DNA of 29,005 bases from Lachnospiraceae bacterium UBA4364 (GTDB taxonomy: Bacteria > Bacillota > Clostridia > Lachnospirales > Lachnospiraceae), in contig DGSK01000019.1 in assembly GCA_002393955.1 (NCBI GenBank), positions 9,290-38,294 of the forward strand, written 5' to 3'. The notes beneath the pieces were generated by a model that made no database searches, was not told the origin of the DNA, and saw nothing but the letters and a program-made list of their open reading frames with translations. This document shows, piece by piece, positions 16,116-26,040 of this stretch (the first letter of the stretch is position 1; every line of letters begins with the position of its first letter). A program made the translations under genes and the position numbers.

Positions 16116-16135
16116 AAACTAAACCGTTTTAGTTT
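16116..16135. repeat. Inverted repeat over the HD-GYP stop codon
   Basis: AAACTAAA (16116-16123) and TTTAGTTT (16128-16135) with a 4-base loop, placed directly against the terminator hairpin and covering the TAA stop. It may protect the 3' end or be a chance AT-rich palindrome. Confidence 0.4.
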
Positions 16136-18420
16136 CCCCCCGCTCTGCCTGCAAGCATCGGATTTCCTGCTGATGGCAGGACTTCTGCTGCTCTGTGCCT
16201 TGCAAAGGGATTCGGATCCTCTTCCCTGTCATCATCGATATCAAGCAGGTCGTCATCCAGGAAAGGCAGACTTTCCAAGGCTTTATTCACAGGCTCTTCA
16301 TTTTTAACCTCCGCTGCACTGTCAGCACTCTCGCTGTCCTTTGTCGTTTCCAGATCCAGAGTGGTACCTGTTCCTTTGGACTTCCTGCCTCTGCGAGATC
16401 TCGGCTTGCCGGAGCGTGGAATCTCATCCATTACAACTGCCTTTTCATTCTCCTCGGCCTTGGTCCTCTCCAGTTCTTCATTTCTGGCACGTATCTCTTC
16501 GTTCACAGATTCAGCGGTCCTGCGGTTATGTACTTCTTCCGGGGAATTATCGGTCTCCACGACTATGCCGCCCGGCTCACCACGCATCTCAGCTTCAGCC
16601 ATGCCACCATTCTGCTGAACATTTGTCTCTGATCTTTCCTGCTTTTTTTCCTGTACGTCTGCTTTCGGTATAGATCCGGAGATTTCACCGGGTGCAAGTG
16701 TCCGACCGACCGCATCGTCCTTTTCCAATCCTTTTTCCGGCAGCCTGTCCCCCTGGGGAAGTTCCGCAAAAGGAACGTCTATATCAAGCAGCTCCTCAGT
16801 AACGGTTATTCCCACCTCGTCATCCGGTATTGCTTCATCACGTATAGCCCTTTCCTGCTCTTCCATACGCTCTCCGTCAGCCTGGAAATCAGAATAGGAT
16901 TTCTCTTCCTCCTCTTTTTCCCTGAGTTCCTCTTCCTTCATCTGGGCGGACAGCTCTTTGAAATGTTTTGACATATAGTCCGAAACAATAAGTACTATAC
17001 CCGAATCAAGCTTTCCCTCCTGAGCCATCTCGTTCAGTATACCGAGCGCCTTTTCAAGAGTCAGCTTCTTTTTATAAGGTCTGTCATCTGCAGTAAGGGA
17101 ATCAAAAATATCACATACTGTCATTATCCTGGTAAGCAGATCCAGCTGACCATCCTTAAGTCCTCTGGGATATCCGCTTCCGTCAATATACTCATGGTGG
17201 TTTGACGCAATTGCAACCACTCTGTCATACTTGTCATAGAAATTTATCTTGGAAAGCATCTGCGCTGTATAAGTAACATGACGCTTTACGATTTCTCTCT
17301 CCTCTTCCGTCAGTGTGCCCTTACGGATATGGAGTGAATACTTTTCATTCTCATCAAGATACGGGGTGATGGTACCATCAAAATCCTCATAGTACTTTTC
17401 ACCCATCTGGTCGATGAAAGCTATCTGCTCATCAGTAAGGAAGCCGGACGTATTCAATGTATCCAGCTGGTCTAAGAACCTTCCCAGGAGTTCATCCTCC
17501 TCCTGCCAAAGCTCAATCTGCATCTTATGCTCCAGCATATCTATCTTGATACGAAGCCGTATCTTTTCCAGCTTATTGCGGAGATCCGAATATTTCTCCC
17601 CCAGACGCGTAGCCTTATTCAGGATTTCACGGGGAGTTATCATCTTTCCTATGTCATGGAGCTTTGCAGCAAGCAGGAGCTGTTCCTGCTCATTAGGAGT
17701 GATATATCTGTCAATCGCATCCCTGGTATAAAGTACATTCATATAGTCCGTGATAACCTGACAGTACCTGGCAACATGCTTTGTGTGTTTGCCATTATAA
17801 GGGGTTCTGGCATCGATTGCGGTAGTCATGCATTCCACAAATGATTCCAATAACTCTTCCTGATCCTGTATCAATATCATACTGGTAAGGGTATTGGCCA
17901 TCTGCGCCGTAAGGGACTTGACTAATTTCTCATAATCAGAGCTGAATGGTATGATATTCCGCTCGTCGTCAAGGCAGTTATAAAGCATCATAACCCCGAG
18001 CACTGACTGATCCGGCTCAAGTATGGGGACCACCAGCACTGACTGTGTGCGGTAATCATTCTCTTCATCGAATTTCTTTATTTCAGTGATATCAAAACGA
18101 TCATCGAGATATATATCCGGAATATTCAAAAGATTTTCGGGATTGTGATAACAATATGTATAGATATCCGTATCATCAGGACCTGCAGCTATCTTGTCAG
18201 CCTCTATGCTGCTCTTTTTGCTGTCGGCATCCAGTGTGCGGTTTATGTCGAGCAGATGCTTAAGCGAACCTTCCGCCTCAATGTAAAGAGAACCGCCATC
18301 CGCATCCGTAAAATCGATACACTTATCCAGTATCATATCAAACAAAGCCACGAAATTATTTTCCGTAGCAATGCGGTAGCCTAAACTGAGTAATTCCTCA
18401 ACATCTTCTGTTATCTGCAT
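16129..18420 (-). CDS. GAF-HD-GYP signalling protein, probable cyclic-di-GMP phosphodiesterase (763 aa)
   Basis: Residues 20-190 fit a GAF sensor domain. Residues 190-490 are an HD-GYP domain: DARTPYNGKHTKHVARY, the HD pair in LHDIGKM (His255-Asp256), NHHEYIDGSGYPRGL with GYP at 416-418, and CDIFDSLTADDRPYK. Between HDIGK and the next histidine motif there is an insertion of roughly 90 residues, charged and helical. Residues 490-763 are acidic, low-complexity and probably disordered, with a basic patch (SGKPRSRRGRKSKG). No membrane segment is visible. The ATG at 18420 is preferred over one at 18549 because AGGAAAAGG lies just upstream and the extra 43 codons look non-coding. It has its own promoter right after addA and its own terminator, so it is a single-gene unit. 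Confidence 0.88.
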   Translation of the reverse strand: MQITEDVEELLSLGYRIATENNFVALFDMILDKCIDFTDADGGSLYIEAEGSLKHLLDINRTLDADSKKSSIEADKIAAGPDDTDIYTYCYHNPENLLNIPDIYLDDRFDITEIKKFDEENDYRTQSVLVVPILEPDQSVLGVMMLYNCLDDERNIIPFSSDYEKLVKSLTAQMANTLTSMILIQDQEELLESFVECMTTAIDARTPYNGKHTKHVARYCQVITDYMNVLYTRDAIDRYITPNEQEQLLLAAKLHDIGKMITPREILNKATRLGEKYSDLRNKLEKIRLRIKIDMLEHKMQIELWQEEDELLGRFLDQLDTLNTSGFLTDEQIAFIDQMGEKYYEDFDGTITPYLDENEKYSLHIRKGTLTEEEREIVKRHVTYTAQMLSKINFYDKYDRVVAIASNHHEYIDGSGYPRGLKDGQLDLLTRIMTVCDIFDSLTADDRPYKKKLTLEKALGILNEMAQEGKLDSGIVLIVSDYMSKHFKELSAQMKEEELREKEEEEKSYSDFQADGERMEEQERAIRDEAIPDDEVGITVTEELLDIDVPFAELPQGDRLPEKGLEKDDAVGRTLAPGEISGSIPKADVQEKKQERSETNVQQNGGMAEAEMRGEPGGIVVETDNSPEEVHNRRTAESVNEEIRARNEELERTKAEENEKAVVMDEIPRSGKPRSRRGRKSKGTGTTLDLETTKDSESADSAAEVKNEEPVNKALESLPFLDDDLLDIDDDREEDPNPFARHRAAEVLPSAGNPMLAGRAGGN

Positions 18421-18422
18421 AA

Positions 18423-18431
18423 CCTTTTCCT
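18423..18431 (-). promoter_or_regulatory. Ribosome binding site fixing the HD-GYP start
   Basis: AGGAAAAGG on the minus strand, two bases before the ATG at 18420. The last part is close to the start, but the AGGA half is at normal distance. It supports the shorter protein. Confidence 0.55.
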
Positions 18432-18565
18432 GTAATAACTGTTCAGAACCTGTCGTTCCCGTCAGACAACGGCAGCGACACAATTGCTTCCCGCTGTTCC
18501 GATTAGTTATTTCCTGTCTTCCGTGTGCCGTACTGATTGCACTAAACACGCTCCCCCATCGTGTA

Positions 18566-18594
18566 ATTATATCAGACTGATTTCAGGCTATCCA
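18566..18594 (-). promoter_or_regulatory. Extended -10 promoter of the HD-GYP gene
   Basis: TGATATAAT (extended -10, hexamer at 18566-18571) with TGGATA 17 bp upstream (18589-18594) on the minus strand. It lies just beyond the addA stop codon and would give a leader of about 140 nt. Confidence 0.6.
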
Positions 18595-18601
18595 TAGCAT
18601 T

Positions 18602-21600
18602 TTATAGCAAAATTATCTTGTTCAGTGCAAAAGAGTAGATTGCTTTGCGCCCCACCTTTTTTCCGCTTATCTGTTCAAGAGCTTCTGCATATATATCCAG
18701 CTGTATTCTATATCTGTCTGCCAGCTGTCCTGCCGAGCTGACCCTGTCTGTTTTATAGTCAAGAAGTGTAAGCACTCCATCCTTCTCAAAATAGGCATCT
18801 ATTACGCCCTGAACCAGTACCGACTCATCCTCCGGAAATCTTTCATCAAATTTCCCGGCCGGTACAGCATAGAAAAAGGGCTGCTCTTTGTACAGTTTTC
18901 CGGTTCGCGCAGCCACTGACATCTCTCCAGCCATCTCCTGTTGTGCGAACAATACTATATCAGAAATCCTTATTGTCTTTGCTGCACTTTCAGCCATCTT
19001 ATTATCCATGACGGCATTATCCAGCGTTTCCTTTACAATATCCTCCGGCAACTGCTCTCCGTCCGTAAGCTTCTCAAATGGCAGCAGCTCCATTAGCTTA
19101 TGATAAGCAGTTCCTCTACCTGCAGCATCAGTTCCTTCTGCGCCTGCAAATGACGGTATATAAGTATCCGGCTCCTTTTCCTCAAACATGTGAGCTTCGA
19201 GTTCATCATCATAGGCGGCTTTTTTCAGTTCAGACACTGTAGTCTTGGTAAACAGTCCCTGCAGCGAAGGATAGCCGTAACGGTACTCGGACTTCCTCTC
19301 AAGGAGCTTTTCCAGCTTAAGATCGGGCCCGGTATCAGACATAAGCAGCTCTTTTGCAGATTCTATGGCCTCATCCCCACGCTCCACTATACTTACAGCC
19401 AGGTCTTTTTCCGAAAGGGATATTTCGTACTTTTTATCAGAAACCTCCGTCATATTGACCACATACCGGATCATATCCATGCAGTTCTTTGCATCTTCCG
19501 GCCTGCATATATCCTTCGGCGAGCCATCCTCGTTCAATTCCTCTACGTCTGTTATTATCAGCTTTTCCTTTGCCCTTGTAAGAGCAACATACAATACCCT
19601 CAGTTCCTCTGCAACGGCATCCTTTTCCATTTTGGAAGCAAAAGACATGTATTTAAGTCCTTTTCGGCTTATACGCTTTACAGGATCAATCGCCTTAAGT
19701 GCCACACCCAGCTCGGAATCCACAAGACATGGACCGGTAGAATCCTTCTGATTGATCTTCTTCCTGAGATTTATTACAAATACCACGGGAAATTCCAGTC
19801 CCTTGCTCTTATGTATGGTCATAAGGCGCACTACATTGGCATTTTCATCAAGAATTCCGGCTTCACCATAATCAACCTCTTTTTCCTTTAGTCTGGATAT
19901 ATAACGCACAAAATGAAACAGTCCATAATAGCTGGTCTGCTCAAATTCAGAAGCGCGTTCCAAAAGCATATTTATATTTGCCCTGCGCTGATCACCGTCA
20001 GGCATCGCAGTTATTCCGGCTATATAATTGCTCTCGGCAAGCATCCTGTCCAAAAGCACCCTTATAGACACAAATCTCGCCATATCCCTGTACCTGTCAA
20101 GCCAGTCCAGAAAGGTCTTACACTTTCCGTTAATCCCGGCGATGACCTTATTTTCAGACAGCGACATATCAGCTGCGGACGCTGCAGACAGGATATCGTA
20201 AAGACAAAAATGTCCCCCTGTTTCACGGCTCCACCCCTTAAGCAGCGCCATTTCCTCATCGGAAAGAAGCTGCTTAAAAGCCGTCACCGTACTGTACAAA
20301 GGTATGTCCTGCCTGGGATTGTCCAATGTCTGAAGGGCATTCATCACCATCTTTATCTCTGTTGCGGAAAAATATCCTGTCCTGCTGCCGTAATAAAGAG
20401 GGATCCCCAGATCGTCAAAGATTTTTTTCATTACATCTTCATTTGTTCTGGACCTTTCGAGAATTACTATATCCCTGAACTCAAGAGGACGCATTTCTCC
20501 GCTTTCTTTATCCTTTACTTTAAAGCCCTGCTCCCTGAGTTCCAGTATCCTGACTGCAACAAGCAACGCTTCATACTCAGCCCTGCCTTCCGCTAACACT
20601 GCATCCTCATCCTTACTATCCGGATTCTTCTCTCCTGAAGCCTTTTCATCTGAAAAATTTTCAACCGAGACTTCTCCCCCGGCACCTTCCGGTCCGGCAG
20701 TGCTGCGGCGCCTTGAGGAAAGCCGTCCCTTTTCCAGAGAAAGATGCATTAGCTCGCTTTTGTATATCCCCCCGGCGTCTTCCGGATAATCCGCGCCTTT
20801 ATAGAGCTTTGCCCTGTCATCATAGTCAATTTCAGCAAAGTCTTTATACATGATGCGTTCAAACACATCATTAACAAAATCCAGCACAGTATCCCTGCTG
20901 CGGAAATTTTTATTAAGGTCTATCCGCCTGTCCCTCCCGGTGTCGGAAAAGCTTTCATATTTTCCGATAAAGATTTCCGGCTTTGCATGCCTGAAACGGT
21001 AAATGCTCTGCTTTACATCTCCCACCATAAAATAATTATCTTCCCTTGCAATGCTCTTTATGATATACTCCTGCACCAGGTTGCTGTCCTGATACTCATC
21101 CACAAAAATATATTTAAAGTGATCTCTGTACTCAAGCGCAGCCGGCGAGGGTACCATACTGCCATCCCTTTCCTCCAGCAGTATCTGCAGCGCAAAGTGA
21201 TCCATATCCGCAAAGTCGATCACATTCTTTTCCCGTTTTTTCTTAGCAAATCTATCAGTGAAACAGAGCACCAGACGGATCAGCTCAGCAGTATTAGCCG
21301 CAGAATCCTTGTATGAACTCATCAGTTCCTCATCGCTTATCGAAAACCTGTCACCCAGCCCGTCAACGAGTTTTCTTGCAGAATCAAGATACTCCTTTGC
21401 TCTTTTCGTGATATCCTTATCCTCGCCTTTTGATCCCGCCGTAGAGAGCTTCTGCTTTTCATAGGTACCGTAAATCCGCCTCTTTTCATCATAATCCTTT
21501 GCAGCAAGCATTGACTCCAGCAGCAGCTTAATGTCCTGCAGGACCGGAAGGTATCGCTTAGGTCCACCATCAAGACAGGCTAACTCCATCGCCTTTTTCA

Positions 21601-22294
21601 CCTGTTCAAGCCCGGTCGTTATGTCCCTGTCCGCATCCCTTAAAAGCACTTCAAACCAGCGGCTTTTCTTTATATCCTCTGCAGAGGAGCACTCATTTTC
21701 TTCCAGGACAGCTTTCAGCCATTTTTCAGGAAAAGGCTCTGAGTTCGCCGCCTCAAAAAGAGAAAAAACCATTTTGGAAACATTGCCTTCATTGCCTTTT
21801 ACTTCATAGCTTTCTATAAGGTTTATAAAGGCATCGTCCAGGCGCGCATACTCTTCCTCAAGTATTTCCTCCAGCACATCCTCTTTTAACAGTGTTCTCT
21901 CAGCCTCATCCATTGCCCTGAAACCCGGATCCAGGTCTATGGCACTGAAATGATTCTTTACCACGAAAAGGCAGAAGCTGTCGATAGTAGTGATCTGTGC
22001 GTTGTGAAGCAGTGTCTCCTGCTTTGCCAGATGCATATTATCCGGATCCTTTTCCATCTCGGCGGCAATAGCATTGCCTATCCTTTCTCGCATCTCTGCA
22101 GCTGCTGCTTTCGTGAATGTAACTATCAGCATGCTGTCAATATCTGCCGGATCATCCGGATCGTTTATAAGAGACACTATCCTCTGTGTCAGCACGGCAG
22201 TCTTTCCGCTCCCCGCCGCAGCGGAAACCAGAAGATTCGACTTCCTTGCATCTATGACAGCCTGCTGTTCTTCTGTATATTTTACTTTACCCAT
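18602..22294 (-). CDS. addA: Helicase-exonuclease AddAB subunit AddA (1230 aa)
   Basis: UvrD-type superfamily 1 helicase joined to a RecB-like nuclease. Walker A is SAAAGSGKT (24-32), the Walker B region is FVDEYQDSN (397-405), and a later helicase motif reads TIHKSKGLEFPVVFV. The C-terminal nuclease has Asp1166 (VIDAY), Asp1179 and Lys1181 (DYKTDRV). AddA unwinds and cuts DNA ends with AddB, pausing at a Chi sequence to load RecA. A charged, low-complexity segment near 523-565 (rich in Arg, Ser, Gly, Glu and Asp) looks like a lineage insertion. The ATG at 22294 lies within the end of addB (8-bp overlap), with GGAG in the addB tail, so the two are translated together. Length is normal for the family. 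Confidence 0.96.
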   Translation of the reverse strand: MGKVKYTEEQQAVIDARKSNLLVSAAAGSGKTAVLTQRIVSLINDPDDPADIDSMLIVTFTKAAAAEMRERIGNAIAAEMEKDPDNMHLAKQETLLHNAQITTIDSFCLFVVKNHFSAIDLDPGFRAMDEAERTLLKEDVLEEILEEEYARLDDAFINLIESYEVKGNEGNVSKMVFSLFEAANSEPFPEKWLKAVLEENECSSAEDIKKSRWFEVLLRDADRDITTGLEQVKKAMELACLDGGPKRYLPVLQDIKLLLESMLAAKDYDEKRRIYGTYEKQKLSTAGSKGEDKDITKRAKEYLDSARKLVDGLGDRFSISDEELMSSYKDSAANTAELIRLVLCFTDRFAKKKREKNVIDFADMDHFALQILLEERDGSMVPSPAALEYRDHFKYIFVDEYQDSNLVQEYIIKSIAREDNYFMVGDVKQSIYRFRHAKPEIFIGKYESFSDTGRDRRIDLNKNFRSRDTVLDFVNDVFERIMYKDFAEIDYDDRAKLYKGADYPEDAGGIYKSELMHLSLEKGRLSSRRRSTAGPEGAGGEVSVENFSDEKASGEKNPDSKDEDAVLAEGRAEYEALLVAVRILELREQGFKVKDKESGEMRPLEFRDIVILERSRTNEDVMKKIFDDLGIPLYYGSRTGYFSATEIKMVMNALQTLDNPRQDIPLYSTVTAFKQLLSDEEMALLKGWSRETGGHFCLYDILSAASAADMSLSENKVIAGINGKCKTFLDWLDRYRDMARFVSIRVLLDRMLAESNYIAGITAMPDGDQRRANINMLLERASEFEQTSYYGLFHFVRYISRLKEKEVDYGEAGILDENANVVRLMTIHKSKGLEFPVVFVINLRKKINQKDSTGPCLVDSELGVALKAIDPVKRISRKGLKYMSFASKMEKDAVAEELRVLYVALTRAKEKLIITDVEELNEDGSPKDICRPEDAKNCMDMIRYVVNMTEVSDKKYEISLSEKDLAVSIVERGDEAIESAKELLMSDTGPDLKLEKLLERKSEYRYGYPSLQGLFTKTTVSELKKAAYDDELEAHMFEEKEPDTYIPSFAGAEGTDAAGRGTAYHKLMELLPFEKLTDGEQLPEDIVKETLDNAVMDNKMAESAAKTIRISDIVLFAQQEMAGEMSVAARTGKLYKEQPFFYAVPAGKFDERFPEDESVLVQGVIDAYFEKDGVLTLLDYKTDRVSSAGQLADRYRIQLDIYAEALEQISGKKVGRKAIYSFALNKIILL

Positions 22295-25200
22295 TTACCG
22301 CTCCGTTCCTGCAGATCTGCTCCCTTGCCTCAGCCTCTCCAAGATCCATCTTCCTGCGTTCATACCCTCTTATCCTTGCATCAAAGCTGCAAAGTTCCTT
22401 ATATGGACAGTACTTGCAGCTGTCCTCCATAGGGGATATGTCTTTTTTGCCGGAAAGTATCTCCTTACCCGTCTCCTCCAGTTTTTTCTCTGTAAACTCC
22501 ATCATGGCCTTCATCTCTGTTTCCGAAAGGATAGTCGATCCGCTGTACGGCGTGCCATCCTTCTTAAGCCGGAGCTTTATCACATCCGACCTGCTCTGCC
22601 CCTCCATGCTTTTATCAAGCACGGGTATGGCCTCTTTGGTAAACCAGCCGTCCGGCCGAAGCTCCTCCTTCAGATAAGTGTCACAGTAGGTTTCGTATGA
22701 AGCCTCATCCATGCCATCAAATGGCACCAGCGGATCCTTTAGCGTAAAATAAAAGAACGCTGCCGGAACCGTTTCCTTTCTTTCTTCCTTTGATAAAAAC
22801 CTGACTGCTTCCTCCAGGTAGAGCGGAAGCTGCATCCGCAGTCCATAATACAGCTCTGCAAATTTAAAAGTATTTTCTCCGGATTTATAGTCAACTATTT
22901 TTACATATTTTCTGTCATCGCTGTCACATGTATCTATGCGGTCAATTGTTCCGGTAATGCTGAGCTTTCCGGGAACTTCCACGTCAGAAATCTCCCTTGT
23001 AAATTTCCTCTCATACTCAACCGGCTTAAAATCACTTTTTGACGCCTGATAGCAAAGCACTGATGCTCCCCGTCCCGCTATACGCCTTACCCGTTTAAGC
23101 TGATATGCGGTTCTGGCGTCCTGATACAGAGTCTCCTGCCCCATCTCGGCCGCTATCTGCTTAAGTATATGGTCCAGTACCTGATCAAGGAATTCTGCAT
23201 CCACGGCACCCCAGTCCAGGCCTTCTTCTTTAAGGATTTCACCCAGACGCTGGAGAATGCCATGATAAATAATGCCCGTATCCCTTGAATCGATGGCTGA
23301 TGCCTCGCGTTCATTCAGTCTCATTCCGAACCTTAGGAAATGGGAATAAGGACAGCCGGCAAATCCCTGCAGGCTGCTGGTGCTTTCCTTAAGCATATTT
23401 CCGTACAGCATAGCCACTGCTTTGGGTGAGAGCGGATTTGACGCGTATTTTATAAATGCCTTTTCTATAAGTTCATTGCATAACGCCGGATCTTTATACC
23501 TGCTTCTTGCAAGAAGAGTCCGCAGGAAAACTGCCTCTTCATCGCTTATGCTGCCGGATGCGTACCTGTTCAAAAGCCCGGGAATGAGACGCATCTCACC
23601 TCTGCCACCGGGCATAAGATCCGCGCCATGTCTGTCCGATGCTGATATTTCCAATAGTCCGGGGAAAATCTTTTTTATCTGTGCCACAAGATATGACGGG
23701 CGTAAACTCTCCCCCATGCTGTTCATCCTGGAATATGAAAGCACTAATCTTTCAGACGGTCTGGTCATAACATGGTACATATACAGACGCTGTATGTACA
23801 TCTTCTGTCTCGGTGTCGGCGCCAGCTCAAAACCGGAGTCCGCAAGGAACTCTCTGTCCAGGTCGGAAATAATGCCTCCTGATGAGTTTGAGGCAGGCAC
23901 TATCCCGTCATTCAGTCCGGCTAAAAACATAACCTTCACCGGCTTAAACCTTGTTCTCTCCGTATCCCCGATCACTACCCTATCAACATCCAGCGGGATC
24001 ACGCCAACTCTCAGTTCCGATATTCCTGCTTTTATGATCTCCGTATACTCAGCGATATCCATAGGCTCATCACCCAGCAGGGCATAGATCTGCTCCAGGA
24101 GCTCGCATATATAACGGTATACCTGTTCATATTCTTTCTTTGAAGCCTGATCCCCCATTTCTCCGAAACGCTTTGCGCAGTCATTCAGTTTAGCTGATAT
24201 GTCTGCTGAAACTATAAATTCATAAAGAGCCTTAGTGATTTCCGATGCAGTCTTTCCTTTTTTTACTTTCAGAAGAGGCGTAAGCATATCATATACCTGC
24301 CCCCTGATCGTATTTATATGCTCCAGCGCTTTTACGGATAACTGTGCGCCGTTATCATCGTTATCACCATTTACATCGTCACCGGCATTCCCTCCGCTCC
24401 TGTCCATACGCTTCATATATTTAGGCATCCTGGCAAAAGCCTGGCTCCACTTTTTCTCCCCACGCATGCCTGTAGCGAAAAGATAGTTATCTAACAGATC
24501 CACATCCTCATCTGATATGCCGGTGAGACCGCTTCGAAGAAAATGGATGACTGTCTCGTACGAAAAGCCTTCCGCTACGGTTTCCAGACCGCTCCTGATG
24601 AATTCAGCAAAGGGATTCATCTCCAGACTGTGGCTGCTGTCAGCAAAAACCGGTATTCCAAATTCTTCCGACAGCTCATCAATATACGGCCGATATCTCT
24701 CGGTATCCCCCACAGCCACCGCAATATCCCTATAGGCATAGCCCTGCTCAAGCGTCATTTCGGCTATGCGTATAAATATTTCCCTGAGTTCTGCCCTTGG
24801 ATCTTCCGCAAAAAACAGACTGACCTCCTCAGACAGATCATCCAAAAATGGTTTGCATCCGGATCTGAAGAGACTTTTCTCAAGGCAGGAAAGAGCTTTC
24901 TTATCAGCAAAGCGTGACTTCTTATCATCTGACAGAAATATCTCCGTAACACTTCCGCAGTCAGCATCATGCGCTAACTGTTCCATTGAAAAAACTGTCC
25001 TCATGCTCAGTGAAAAAAGCCTGTGGTCTTCATTATGCTTCCTGTAATCTTCATATTCCCCAGCCGGCATTATTATGCTCATCCACACCTCTGAACAGGT
25101 CCGCATAAGCGCAGTGATCACATTGTTCTGCACGGGCGTAAATCCGGTAAAGCCGTCAAAAGCCACTATGCTGCCCTTAAGCCTGTCGGAACGTCCGACT

Positions 25201-25757
25201 GCTTCAGCCAGCACATCCAGCTTTTCTTCCCTGGTAATAAACTTTTCACCACAGAACCTGTTCATTTCCTCATAGAGATATTTAAGGTCAGAGAGCTTGC
25301 CTTTGAGAAAAGGTTTGCCTGATGTGAATTCCATCAGTTTATCGATATCAGCCGGCGCAATGCCGTACTGTTCAAATTCGGATATGGCCGACTTCACCTC
25401 ATGGATATATCCGGTCTTTTTTATGCTGCTCCCGATAACGGGAAGCTTATCTTCCAGATCAGCAGACAGCTTTCTGAGAATAAGATTCTTTCCGGTATCA
25501 TCAAGGATAAGCCGATCCTTTTCCCCCACCTCATCAGCCAGGCGATGGCCCAGTCTACCGAAGCTCTGGACATCTATATTCATTATGCCCTTCCTCGGAT
25601 GGCGCAGCACCACCTCTTTCTGTGTCTGCATGGTATACTGATCGGGCACTATAATGGTGAACTGCCTGTCCGGCTCATTAACAGATTTCTCTATGATGTC
25701 ATCTATGATCTTTGTGGTCTTTCCGCTTCCGGAAGCACCGATATAAAACTTTAACAC
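22287..25757 (-). CDS. addB: Helicase-exonuclease AddAB subunit AddB (1156 aa)
   Basis: Begins with the Walker A motif GASGSGKTT (7-15), followed by a helicase-like body that in AddB serves as a Chi-recognition scaffold. The C-terminal nuclease has Asp939/Asp942 (TIDRID) and Asp956-Lys958 (DYKSG). The iron-sulphur cluster ligands are all present: Cys802 (GCPYSHFL) and Cys1114, Cys1117, Cys1123 (CKYCPYKELC). The start is GTG at 25757 with AGAGGG ahead. A short Asn/Asp/Gly-rich stretch at 455-472 is probably a loop insertion. The gene is first in the addB-addA operon and sits after a 334-bp intergenic region. Confidence 0.96.
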   Translation of the reverse strand: MLKFYIGASGSGKTTKIIDDIIEKSVNEPDRQFTIIVPDQYTMQTQKEVVLRHPRKGIMNIDVQSFGRLGHRLADEVGEKDRLILDDTGKNLILRKLSADLEDKLPVIGSSIKKTGYIHEVKSAISEFEQYGIAPADIDKLMEFTSGKPFLKGKLSDLKYLYEEMNRFCGEKFITREEKLDVLAEAVGRSDRLKGSIVAFDGFTGFTPVQNNVITALMRTCSEVWMSIIMPAGEYEDYRKHNEDHRLFSLSMRTVFSMEQLAHDADCGSVTEIFLSDDKKSRFADKKALSCLEKSLFRSGCKPFLDDLSEEVSLFFAEDPRAELREIFIRIAEMTLEQGYAYRDIAVAVGDTERYRPYIDELSEEFGIPVFADSSHSLEMNPFAEFIRSGLETVAEGFSYETVIHFLRSGLTGISDEDVDLLDNYLFATGMRGEKKWSQAFARMPKYMKRMDRSGGNAGDDVNGDNDDNGAQLSVKALEHINTIRGQVYDMLTPLLKVKKGKTASEITKALYEFIVSADISAKLNDCAKRFGEMGDQASKKEYEQVYRYICELLEQIYALLGDEPMDIAEYTEIIKAGISELRVGVIPLDVDRVVIGDTERTRFKPVKVMFLAGLNDGIVPASNSSGGIISDLDREFLADSGFELAPTPRQKMYIQRLYMYHVMTRPSERLVLSYSRMNSMGESLRPSYLVAQIKKIFPGLLEISASDRHGADLMPGGRGEMRLIPGLLNRYASGSISDEEAVFLRTLLARSRYKDPALCNELIEKAFIKYASNPLSPKAVAMLYGNMLKESTSSLQGFAGCPYSHFLRFGMRLNEREASAIDSRDTGIIYHGILQRLGEILKEEGLDWGAVDAEFLDQVLDHILKQIAAEMGQETLYQDARTAYQLKRVRRIAGRGASVLCYQASKSDFKPVEYERKFTREISDVEVPGKLSITGTIDRIDTCDSDDRKYVKIVDYKSGENTFKFAELYYGLRMQLPLYLEEAVRFLSKEERKETVPAAFFYFTLKDPLVPFDGMDEASYETYCDTYLKEELRPDGWFTKEAIPVLDKSMEGQSRSDVIKLRLKKDGTPYSGSTILSETEMKAMMEFTEKKLEETGKEILSGKKDISPMEDSCKYCPYKELCSFDARIRGYERRKMDLGEAEAREQICRNGAVNG

Positions 25758-25803
25758 TCTTTTCCCTCTGTTACTTTAAGTTTTCGGTTACTGTTACTTA
25801 AAT

Positions 25804-25833
25804 ATAATACTCCGCAAAGTGCTGCTCTATCAG
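25804..25833 (-). promoter_or_regulatory. Possible addB promoter
   Basis: CTGATA (25828-25833) and TATTAT (25804-25809) on the minus strand with an 18-bp spacer, about 50 bp before the GTG start. Hexamers are only moderate matches. Confidence 0.3.
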
Positions 25834-25926
25834 GACTAATTTATCCCTTTTGTCACAGCCTGTTTTCCACCGCATTTTCCTGATTCGTTTTACACTTCTA
25901 TTTTTAATCAAGTAAATAATCATAAA

Positions 25927-25954
25927 ACTGCCCGTGCATTTTTGCACAGGCAGT
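25927..25954 (-). terminator. Hairpin terminator candidate downstream of the CAP-domain gene
   Basis: On the minus strand ACTGCCTGTGCA pairs with TGCACGGGCAGT through 12 bp (one U-G wobble) around a 4-base A-rich loop and is followed by four T. The wobble exists only on the minus strand, where the plus strand would have a C-A mismatch, which supports transcription in that direction. The T-run is short. Confidence 0.55.
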
Positions 25955-26011
25955 AAAATCCGTACTACCGGGAATAAATCCCTTCATACACAGTCATTAT
26001 ATGATTCATCA

Positions 26012-26040
26012 GCCGAAAGTACTTTCTCACCCGCAAGCTT
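26012..26040 (-). repeat. Second copy of the R1 motif (R2)
   Basis: Read on the minus strand, this 29-bp stretch matches the plus strand at 16046-16075 at 25 of 30 aligned positions: AAGCTTGCG, then GT and AG, then AAAGTACTT, then GGC. It contains the palindrome GAAAGTACTTTC on its own and overlaps the palindrome GCAAGCTTGC (26033-26042). It lies 52 bp after the CAP-gene stop. Confidence 0.55.

Noticed and set aside
18421..18549. An upstream in-frame ATG that would lengthen the HD-GYP protein by 43 residues
   Set aside because: The added residues (rich in Cys, Arg, Thr) look non-coding, the ATG has no ribosome site, and a good one lies before the ATG at 18420.
19190..19891. A 233-residue plus-strand frame within addA
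   Set aside because: Antisense shadow; low-complexity composition and no recognisable motif.
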